Shown piece by piece: positions 56,221-64,000 of a DNA stretch of 64,000 nt. The position numbers and the translations under genes are program-made. The DNA is taken from assembly GCA_963970005.1 (NCBI GenBank), contig CAXAMN010000001.1, positions 3,237,728-3,301,727 of the forward strand, read 5' to 3'. Every line of letters starts with the position of its first letter. Position 1 is the first letter of the stretch. The DNA is from Durusdinium trenchii (taxonomy: Eukaryota > Sar > Dinophyceae > Suessiales > Symbiodiniaceae). The notes under the pieces are model-generated. The model saw only the letters and a list, made by a program, of their open reading frames with translations. It was not told the origin of the DNA and did no database searches.

Positions 56221-57734
56221 TAAATCAATCCTATATTGGACATGTTCACCATGGTTTTCTTCGAGCCTTGCGGCATTCGACCGGTGTGGGGGGTCTAGGG
56301 CTCCGAGCAAGGCTCGGGTCAGCTTGAGCGAAAGTGCACTATCAACTAAGACCTCAGCGCTGCGCCCGAACACTGGAGCAGCGTTCGCGATGCGCTCGGT
56401 GTCTGAAGGTCCTTTTCAGGGATGGATGGTGCTTTTCGGTGCGTCTGTCTGATGGGGGGATTCCACAGCGACTGTCGTCTGATCCTTTCTCCCGGAACTG
56501 AGGATCCGGAGGAGTCTAGCTGCCTAGCTGGCTTGTCACCAGTGCTTCGTAACGAACAATGGACAATTTGCCCCAGGAGAAGCGAAGGGTCATGTCCTTT
56601 TGAGGCCGGGGAAACAGTTACAGGAAACCCAACTCCCATTCAGAGGTCAAATAAAACAACAACCACCGACTGGGCAAAGCATACGGCAAAGAAGGACTCC
56701 AGCAACACGGATACCAACAAGATTTAGACCCTGTGGATATCTCTGGATGATCTGAATCTCATCTACAGTTTACAGCGTAGTTGACCAGAAACCAATTTCT
56801 GCAAGACTCTGCTGCCTCTACAAGAAAGGCCAAAGTATCTATGCAGGCCCGTGGAACATGGTTAAAACCTTAATCAATATGAGTGTTTCACTGATTGGTT
56901 GGCCCTCAGGCTCAAAAGCTGACCAAAAGGCTTAATCTGATGAAGGAAAACGACGTCGCCTCCCCGACCGCCACGTCCCAGTGACGTCCCCCCGGGCCCC
57001 GAGGTCTTCTTGAGATCGGCTGTGGAAACAGCGCTCAAATCAATGACCAGGAGTTAAACCCTAAACCCCTACCCTAGGCATCCCTTGCGGGAACTGCTGG
57101 AAAACAGTCGTTTTGGGGCATGACGTGCATAGAAGAGCACAAGCAAGCGCATTCAAACGCTGGTGTTCCAAAGGCTCGCCATACTCATCTAGCAACATGT
57201 CCCAAGGAGTTCAGAGGCGCTTTCTCCACATTTCAACCCTGGCCTGAAACCTCATCGCAAGTTCTGACTTAGAGTATGGTGGAATTACCAACCACCTTCG
57301 TCCTTGGCACTCCTCACCAACCGTGCTCAAAGCTAGAGAAGACCCCAAAACCTGTAGCTCAAGCGTGTGGCGCGTGCCCCTGAGCTTCCAAGATCAGAGT
57401 AACGTACGCGTGGCGCATTCGTTCTCAAACCATGCTGGTGAAGTCTGGTCGATGCTTCTGTCGGCGTTGGTCGTTCTGAAACAATTTTGTGCTAGTTCCA
57501 ACTGCCAAACCGCCACAAAAAAGTAGACTGTTGATCAATAAACCCCTCCATATGAAGAGGTGGTTCAATCCAGCTGTCTGGCCCAAAGCCTTCAGCTGAG
57601 GGTTCGGGTGACCCAGGGAGTGGCTGTCACCTTCACTGGTGAGGTCACTCGTCCATAGAGGCACCCTCACCTGGGTACCAACCCCGTTTTGTGCCTTGTG
57701 ATTCTGTGATTTCACAAAGCACTTTGATCTCGCC

Positions 57735-60700
57735 ATGGACCCTATGTTGCTGCATGATCCATTTAGCCTCCAAATGAAGAGCCTCCTGGAAACGATCAGC
57801 ACCACGTCTTCGCTTCTCCGGATTCGCGACTTGGTGTGCTTCGCTGGGACTCTTGGTGATTGTGAATTGGATATGCTCAACTTGACCCTCATGAACTTTT
57901 CCCCAGGGAAGGGCTTTGTGACGGTCCAAGATTTCCCCAAGACCATTCAGGTTAAGATTCCTGGTGTGTTGGATAGAGCATTCCGCTTCATCCCTGACAT
58001 GCAGATTGTTTGTTGTGGAAAGATCACCATATTTGACGATCACGAGATGTGTTTGGCCTCTGATGCCATTGTCTGCCCGCGTCCGTCCTTTGACCATGAC
58101 TTAGCTTTGAACTTCATGCATGTGTTCGCTGGGTCATTCTCCGGGTGGTCTCAAGCTGCAAATTGGTTGGGACGAGCTAACGTTGGCCATGCCATTGGGC
58201 AACAGATATACATTGATTGTGATCAAACCGTGATGGAGCTCTGGTCCGCCAAACACATGACAAGGCCATACAAAGCTCCTGTTCCACCTCAGCGAACTTG
58301 GAACCCGGCTGCCCACGTAGGCATTCACGCCCTTGCAAGTGATTTTACGGTTCTTCACCTTTCGGCCAATTGTTCGAATCTGATCATGACGTTGTCACCT
58401 CCTTGCCCTACCTGGTCGAGAGGTGGCAGGAGCCAGGGGCTCTCCCATCCTGGGGGATGGGCCTTTGTTGAGTCTTTGGAACTGGCATTGATTGCTCAAC
58501 CTAATTTCATCTCTGCAGAGTGTGTGGATGAGATTGTCTTCCACCCACATTTTGCCTTTGTGCAAGAAATCCTCCAAAGGATTGGATACTGCCGTGTCTT
58601 CAGTCAGAATGTGAACCATCACCTCGTTTCAAACCATATGCGCAATCGATGGCTTGCAACGTGGGTACGGCACGACCATGCCCCCTTTGTGTTCGATGGA
58701 CGATTCACGATCCAAACGATTCCCAGAAAGCCGTGGCACTCCGAGTGCTATGCTTTCCGCATCCCATCCGTTTGGGAGAGCCAATTGAAATTGGTTGAAT
58801 CTGAACTCGAGAAGTATGGAGATGAAAAACTCTTGCCGAATGCTAAACGGAAGTGTTTGCCAAACAAGTTTACACCTGCTGATGTGTTGGAACTTCGTTT
58901 TCCGAAGCTCAATGAAGTTCTTCCGACACTGTGTGCTTCCTATACATCTCAGCACGAATTAGCAACACACCACATTGAAGACAAGGGAATTTTTGCCTTT
59001 TTGGAAAACCACCACAGAGGCATTTCTTTCTTTGACCCGCTCAGGTTCTGTTCGCTTTTTGGTGCTTGTGAAATGATCGTCTTTCCTAATCGCATACAGG
59101 AAGCTTTTCGGGGAGTTGGAAACGCCATCACAGTTCAACACGCTCTCTTGGCCATTGTTTTGGGGTTGCAGGCTCTTACCAAGCAAAACCTCAATGTTTC
59201 TGGACTCATTCAACGGTCCTGGGACGATCGATTGATCAATTCGAATTCGGTCGTTTTCACCGAAGGTGACTTTGTGTTTCTCGCTCCCATTGACCATGCC
59301 ATCAGATCCTTTGTGACACCGCAGCCGACTACCACCATGTCAGGCGAAGTAGAGGTTACGCTTGTGATCCCGCAATGCTGGTGTTTGTGTTCTGCACGAT
59401 TTGCTGGCGATGCAAGTCTGGAGTTCGTGCTTCGGCAATGCCTAAAAGGTCCAATTGATCTAATCAGCCAGATTTCCATTCAGGTCTCCACCCATTCCAG
59501 AGATTTGAAATCATCACTTGCCAAGATTGCCAAGTCTGGTCCTGTCCAGCAACTCGTGATCAATTGTGTCCAAATAGGGTCTATCGAAGCAATTGCTCAT
59601 TCCTTCGAATCCCCCACTAGCGATGCACCGCTAACTGAGGTGATCATTTCTCCAACAGCTCCTTTTGAGGCTCAGCATGTTCGTGACAGTGAAGTGCCCC
59701 AGCAGATTGATATCCCGTGCATTGACTTTGAGGGCATTGTCTCCACCAAAGAGTTCCAAATGTTCTTGACTGCCATTGAACAGACGCAGAGTGATGTGAC
59801 TTCGAGACCACATCAAATCAGTATTCTGTGCCCAGATATTCCGACAGTTTTGACAGCAACTGTTGACGTGTGGCATGTCAATCCTTTCAAGTTTCGGCTT
59901 CAACAGTCAAGCCAGGCATCCCAAGGAAAGCTCTTTTCAGTGGACAACACTGCAACCACTGGTGGCTCCGACCTTTTGGTTTTGCAGTCACGTTGTGATC
60001 CTCCTCAAGACCCAGTTGTTTTTCTGGAATCTGAGACGGTTGACCTTCTGGCGATCAAGTGCTATGGTATTGTCTCGTTGGATACTATTTTCAACTTGCA
60101 TAACAACCCGCTGGCAATTTCAACCATCAATGGCTCAGTTCCCCAGGACAGCATCATTAGCTTGAGGGATGGCGATCGCATCCTTTTGAAGCCTTCAACA
60201 CCCATCCTTGCAGGCGGACATCACGGATATCGTGGCATACCTATGACGTTGAATGCAGGGGCAACTTTTGCCCAACGTGCTGCCTATGCCACAGATTCCC
60301 ATGGATGGTTGGCGACGGATGAACTCCATTTCATCACCAAGATGATCCAGGAAGCAGGAGACAATTCTTTGATCTTTTCTCCACCCATTTATTGGGATGT
60401 CAGCCAGGATGACTTCGAGGAAAGTCCATTCGGAGACCTCTACATTGACCCCAACATCAAGACGGTCGTACCCATCCTTCATCAGGCACATTGGGGTGCA
60501 GTTGAAATTGAGAGAATTGACAACCGTGCTCACATCAACATCTGTCAGATTGCACAACGCTTTCATGACAGATTGGTCCGCATCCTCGCTCGCCGCTTGG
60601 ATCTTGGAACACAACGGCTAGTTGTCCATGTTGATTTCAATGTCCCACCTCCACACTTGTGTGGATGGATGCTGATCAACAAATGGATCACGGAAGCACA

Positions 60701-63227
60701 GGTGATCCCTTGGTTACCAGACATTGCTCAAGCCCTTAGTCCTCGTCCGCAAGCAGTGCAAGAACTCATTGACCTGGTTCTCAATGCCTCCCTTGAGAAC
60801 TGGAGAGATGCCAGAGCAACACCGACAGTCGCTCTCATTGCGGCAAAGTTGCGACGTGATTTCCTATGCGCCATCTATCAAGACGAAGCTCAGGGACTTC
60901 CAAGTGTTGAGCGCGAAATCATCTCTGCATTTCCTTTCCACTATGTGCAGCCGCCAGAGGGTCCGCAGATTATCATGCTGTCAACGCATACAATGCCCTT
61001 CAAGATTGAGGAGAGAATTCAAGAGCGTTTCTCCCACCTCTTTCTGCATAAAGGGTGGATGGCCACAGATGAATTTGATTTCTTGTGTGAATTTGCAAGA
61101 CAATCGAATCCAGAGACACTCATTGCATCTGCTGCCATTTGGCGTCCAGTTCGACGTGTGCTTGTCTTCCCACAAAAGAAATCCCTTGAGTTGCGCCCTT
61201 ATGGTCACATCATCTGGCCGGTCATCTTCCAGCATCACTGGATTCAATTCGAAGTCTATCGAGCAACTCAATTCAACCATGTGAACTTGCTGGTAACCGC
61301 ACCGACCTCCATCCAGCAGTTGATCGGGGGGATTGCGACGACCATCATCAATGAGCTCAACGTCATCCCGTCCAATGTCACAATCACCTATGTCACTCAG
61401 GTTACTCCCAATGACTTGTGTGGCTATGCGCTTACCAAGGATATGTTTGAACGGATTGAAGCAGGCCTTCCTCATGTCCCTGATCAGATTGAGCAATGTC
61501 TTCGACTCTCGCAGCATAACAACCTTGTGGCAAGAGTTCGACAAGGAGACCAACAAGTTTGGGATCAATCGGGAGCTGATGATGTGCTAAAGGAGTTTGC
61601 CAGGAGATCGAGAACCTTATTCCTGCATCGAGTGATCAACAACGACTTCCCACATGACTATTTTGCTGCAGGTGTGGAAGCAAACAATGCACCGAAGTCT
61701 CCATCGAAGGCTGCTCCAGCCCGTGCGGCTGCTCCTGCGGACAAAATCGATACTCTGTGGGTCAACGACCCGTGGAAACCAAAATCCAAGCCGAAGGCGC
61801 AAGCACGATGGGAAGACCTTCTCCTACATGAGGACCATCCGTTCAAAGGTGCTGATGGGAAAGCAGTTGACCAGATCCACCGCCTCCAAGCCTCACCATG
61901 GCGAGGAGGTATCGTCCTCGCCACCAAGTCCAACCTGCAGGAAATCCTTCATCTTGATCCACAGGGCTACGACCTTGCGATTGTCCTCCCAGCCTCGGAC
62001 CCTTCCACCTTTGGATCCTTGGCAGGCAAGTTAGAAGGTCCGCACGAAGTTGTTCTTCGAGACGTCTCTTCGAACACAACATACAAGAGATTGATCCTGC
62101 TATTGGTTGTCAAAGGGAAAGTGGTGTATCAACTCCCAAAGCCTACAGTGCAGTTCACGACACCTCATGTTTCTGAATTGGTGCTGGAGATCGATGAAAG
62201 ATTTGTGAGCAAATCAGATTATGCTCACTACAAAGAACAGCCGATCCCTACCTTTCGGAAGCTCACTGCTGCAATTTTGGGCGAGAAATCCAATGAGTTC
62301 ATCTTCTACGGATTTAGAGTGAATCATCACCCTTCCGCGGCACCTGACAGCTTTCAACTGCAATGCATCGTCAAGATCCCGCTGGATTCACGCGCAGCCT
62401 TTTTGGAAGCAAGTGGCAGATCCATCCTATTTGTGCGAGATTACCTTGAAAGGGGTCAGGGAAGTCTGGACACATCAGTCCTTCCCAAGTTCTGGCCGCC
62501 CAGTGCACCGGAACTGCAAAATATGTTGATTGCAACCAAGGATACCTCAGGTGCAGCCGGAATTGTGATTGCCAGGAGAGGCCTCGCATTGCGCGTGTGG
62601 TCAACGAAGATTGGAGCAGCAAGGTCAACACTCCTTGCAGGTGACCCACGAATCACCAAAGACAATCAGGACGTTGTCCCAAAGCATGTCTATGAGGCCG
62701 CAGGTTGGCCTGTCGGGTCGACAGCCGCCAATGTGGTGCATGCTACCCTGCAAGCGACCAAAGCAGCACCAATTCCCACCCGCACTTTCCGAGTTGCTGG
62801 AGTTGTCACATGGATCCTTGCCTTCGATCGGAAACCCGGCATTGATCGCTTCACAATTGAAGCAAATGGGATTCCTCATGAGATTTTGCTGCAGGAATCG
62901 GCACAGGGATCCCTTCAGAAGCCACCTGCTGCCAAAGGCATCGGTAAGAAGGGCAAGCAGGCCAAAACTTTTGATCCTGCTGGAGGGAAGCAATCCCAAT
63001 TTGTGCCAGTACAGCCAGGCAATTCACAGGACAGCGCAAGGATTGACAGACTTGAAGAACGATTTAACAACTTCGAAGTGAAACACTCCAGGTTTGAAGA
63101 GAAAGTCGACTCTCGATTTGAACACATCTCAGATTCACTTCGACAGCTTCTTCAGACAGTCGGTCCCTCGCGCTCTCGCGAGATCACGGGGGAAACTCCT
63201 CCCGCTAAGCAGGCCAAACAGACCTGA
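57735..63227 (+). CDS. LINE ORF1: C5-cytosine methyltransferase, two HW...LCG modules, coiled coil
   Basis: 1830 residues. The start ATG has a good context (ctcgccatgg) and lies eleven codons after an in-frame stop. Residues about 125-480 form a C5-cytosine DNA methyltransferase: motif I FAGSFSGWS (131-139), catalytic motif IV SPPCPTW with Cys224, motif VI as AECVDE (Glu262), motif VIII HMRNRW (about 301-306), motif X RGVGNAITVQHAL (459-471). The expected role is methylation of C5 of cytosine, perhaps on the element's own DNA. Residues about 850-990 and 1095-1240 are duplicated modules, each with GW.ATDE, HW and LCG(W/Y). About 1765-1810 is a heptad-rich coiled coil (RIDRLEERFNNFEVKHSRFE), as in many LINE ORF1 proteins. 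Rich in common codons with no internal stop, so apparently functional. Confidence 0.88.
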   Translation: MDPMLLHDPFSLQMKSLLETISTTSSLLRIRDLVCFAGTLGDCELDMLNLTLMNFSPGKGFVTVQDFPKTIQVKIPGVLDRAFRFIPDMQIVCCGKITIFDDHEMCLASDAIVCPRPSFDHDLALNFMHVFAGSFSGWSQAANWLGRANVGHAIGQQIYIDCDQTVMELWSAKHMTRPYKAPVPPQRTWNPAAHVGIHALASDFTVLHLSANCSNLIMTLSPPCPTWSRGGRSQGLSHPGGWAFVESLELALIAQPNFISAECVDEIVFHPHFAFVQEILQRIGYCRVFSQNVNHHLVSNHMRNRWLATWVRHDHAPFVFDGRFTIQTIPRKPWHSECYAFRIPSVWESQLKLVESELEKYGDEKLLPNAKRKCLPNKFTPADVLELRFPKLNEVLPTLCASYTSQHELATHHIEDKGIFAFLENHHRGISFFDPLRFCSLFGACEMIVFPNRIQEAFRGVGNAITVQHALLAIVLGLQALTKQNLNVSGLIQRSWDDRLINSNSVVFTEGDFVFLAPIDHAIRSFVTPQPTTTMSGEVEVTLVIPQCWCLCSARFAGDASLEFVLRQCLKGPIDLISQISIQVSTHSRDLKSSLAKIAKSGPVQQLVINCVQIGSIEAIAHSFESPTSDAPLTEVIISPTAPFEAQHVRDSEVPQQIDIPCIDFEGIVSTKEFQMFLTAIEQTQSDVTSRPHQISILCPDIPTVLTATVDVWHVNPFKFRLQQSSQASQGKLFSVDNTATTGGSDLLVLQSRCDPPQDPVVFLESETVDLLAIKCYGIVSLDTIFNLHNNPLAISTINGSVPQDSIISLRDGDRILLKPSTPILAGGHHGYRGIPMTLNAGATFAQRAAYATDSHGWLATDELHFITKMIQEAGDNSLIFSPPIYWDVSQDDFEESPFGDLYIDPNIKTVVPILHQAHWGAVEIERIDNRAHINICQIAQRFHDRLVRILARRLDLGTQRLVVHVDFNVPPPHLCGWMLINKWITEAQVIPWLPDIAQALSPRPQAVQELIDLVLNASLENWRDARATPTVALIAAKLRRDFLCAIYQDEAQGLPSVEREIISAFPFHYVQPPEGPQIIMLSTHTMPFKIEERIQERFSHLFLHKGWMATDEFDFLCEFARQSNPETLIASAAIWRPVRRVLVFPQKKSLELRPYGHIIWPVIFQHHWIQFEVYRATQFNHVNLLVTAPTSIQQLIGGIATTIINELNVIPSNVTITYVTQVTPNDLCGYALTKDMFERIEAGLPHVPDQIEQCLRLSQHNNLVARVRQGDQQVWDQSGADDVLKEFARRSRTLFLHRVINNDFPHDYFAAGVEANNAPKSPSKAAPARAAAPADKIDTLWVNDPWKPKSKPKAQARWEDLLLHEDHPFKGADGKAVDQIHRLQASPWRGGIVLATKSNLQEILHLDPQGYDLAIVLPASDPSTFGSLAGKLEGPHEVVLRDVSSNTTYKRLILLLVVKGKVVYQLPKPTVQFTTPHVSELVLEIDERFVSKSDYAHYKEQPIPTFRKLTAAILGEKSNEFIFYGFRVNHHPSAAPDSFQLQCIVKIPLDSRAAFLEASGRSILFVRDYLERGQGSLDTSVLPKFWPPSAPELQNMLIATKDTSGAAGIVIARRGLALRVWSTKIGAARSTLLAGDPRITKDNQDVVPKHVYEAAGWPVGSTAANVVHATLQATKAAPIPTRTFRVAGVVTWILAFDRKPGIDRFTIEANGIPHEILLQESAQGSLQKPPAAKGIGKKGKQAKTFDPAGGKQSQFVPVQPGNSQDSARIDRLEERFNNFEVKHSRFEEKVDSRFEHISDSLRQLLQTVGPSRSREITGETPPAKQAKQT

Positions 63228-64000
63228 CAGCTGTGGGCGCATGTTCTGTGCCTTTTGTTGTGTGGCGCTCTATGCAGTATGTTTTCTTCGGTTCATCACC
63301 TCAATTTATTGTTTTTATGCCACCTTGTCTTTTTGTTAGGGCTCAGACATGCGCCGGGTTCTCCTGCATTCGATGCAATGCTTTCTGGGGCCCGTTCCAT
63401 CAGTGAACGGTTTGCCATACACTTGTGGAGTAGGACGACATGCAACTCTCCAAGAGTGTGTGATGTGCTAATTGCCAGGCCTCCCTACGTGACACTGCCG
63501 ATCTTCGTAACTTTCCTTTACACGTCGTGTTCTCTTTTTGGTTGCCTTTTGCCATGTACCGTGTACCTGACTCTGAGGCAGTGTCCAGTCATAGGCCGCC
63601 ATTTTGACCATGTGAACCTGTGCGACCAGCCTATTCATAGGCCTGACAACCATTGTGTGCGAAACAGTGCTTTGATGCAGCCGACCGAGCATAATCGTTC
63701 AAGTCTCCTCTTTGAATTCGCTCCTGTTTTCAGTTCTGTTCCATCTTTCCCGCTGGTTGTTGACTTCTCCCGCTTGGAGTTCGACCACCTTCTTGGTTTC
63801 CCGGGTGAGGGTCCCGATATCCCCACTGAATGGACCATTTCCTCAGCCAATATTGGCAGCCTCAAGTCGAATGTTTCTTGGAAGCACTCTCTCGACTCCG
63901 TCCAGTGTGTCCAAGAAACACGCATCGGTTGTAATAACATCCGACACTCCCAGAAACTTGTCTCTGAAACTGGGAAGGCCTTGCACATGTGTGCTCCCCT
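63228..64000 (+). CDS. LINE ORF2, N-terminal part (AP-endonuclease), runs off the window
   Basis: Directly after the ORF1 TGA, the same reading frame stays open for 257 codons to the window edge; the first Met is at 63279. From 63831 it reads WTISSANIGSLKSN, and CVQETRIG starts near 63906. The Asn of SANI and the Glu of QET are the conserved first metal-binding residues of the exonuclease-endonuclease-phosphatase (APE) fold that LINEs use to nick target DNA. The stretch before 63830 has no known domain. How ORF2 is started (readthrough of TGA or reinitiation) is open. Confidence 0.78.

Larger units (their letters stand above)
57540..64000 (+). mobile_element. LINE-like non-LTR retrotransposon with DNMT-containing ORF1 (3' end beyond the window)
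   Basis: The two-ORF layout (long ORF1, then a frame opening an AP-endonuclease domain) is that of a LINE. ORF1 is intact over 1830 codons and its coding strand is open without frameshift, which argues for recent activity. 57540-57734 is the likely 5' untranslated part; the exact 5' end was not found. Reverse transcriptase, RNase H and the 3' tail lie beyond the window. From memory, capture of cytosine methyltransferases by retrotransposons has been reported in dinoflagellates and charophytes; this element fits that group. Confidence 0.82.

Noticed and set aside
57054-57080. ccctaaacccctaccctag, telomere-like
   Set aside because: Only two imperfect units, not an array; chance is sufficient.
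57425-58097. Minus-strand frames opposite the start of LINE ORF1
   Set aside because: They are shadows of ORF1, whose DNMT motifs and length fix the strand.

Overview
This window reads as nuclear DNA of a dinoflagellate, most likely a symbiotic Symbiodiniaceae-type species. Four things support this. Introns make up most of the sequence and exons are tiny. The inferred 5' splice sites mix GT with GC and GA, and 3' sites are mostly AG followed by G. Two gene families that I know, from memory, as highly multicopy and dinoflagellate-specific are present. A LINE whose first ORF carries a C5-cytosine methyltransferase domain sits at the right end. Almost all coding content had to be found by translating both strands and chaining short exons by reading phase, because most exons are too short to form ORFs.

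Layout. 1-470 is a 14-bp minisatellite. From about 39.4 kb down to about 2.6 kb, the minus strand carries one serine/threonine kinase gene. I could chain 14 exons of 16-142 nt, in order, from the glycine loop (39.39 kb) through the Lys strand, helix C, hinge, catalytic loop, DFG, APE and the DLYxFG segment to an AGC-like C-lobe end (3.83 kb). Its introns contain minisatellites, a TIR-bounded element (9.28-10.21 kb), long palindromes and a dispersed CTAGTAG-rich repeat. The largest intron seen (23.7-37.8 kb) holds two plus-strand multi-exon genes. Gene A (about 24.6-30.3 kb) has a Gly-rich/acidic/Lys-rich middle and a methyltransferase-like PPC...EQP core. Gene B (about 31.2-37.0 kb) has a Lys-rich N-terminus, a conserved RRWM domain, Ser/Lys tracts, a coiled coil and a C-terminal GLYGD/RGDW/CxxC domain.

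39.4-57.5 kb is mostly non-coding. It has repeats and a few candidate exons; a short plus-strand chain at 52.5-55.3 kb is phase-compatible but unidentified. 57.7 kb to the window end is a LINE-like retroelement: an intact 1830-codon ORF1 (DNMT domain, two HW...LCG protease-like modules, C-terminal coiled coil), a TGA, then a second open frame in the same reading frame that opens the AP-endonuclease domain of ORF2 and runs off the window.

No rRNA, tRNA, CRISPR array or bacterial-type operon was recognised. Exon boundaries come from reading only; no alignment or transcript evidence was available.
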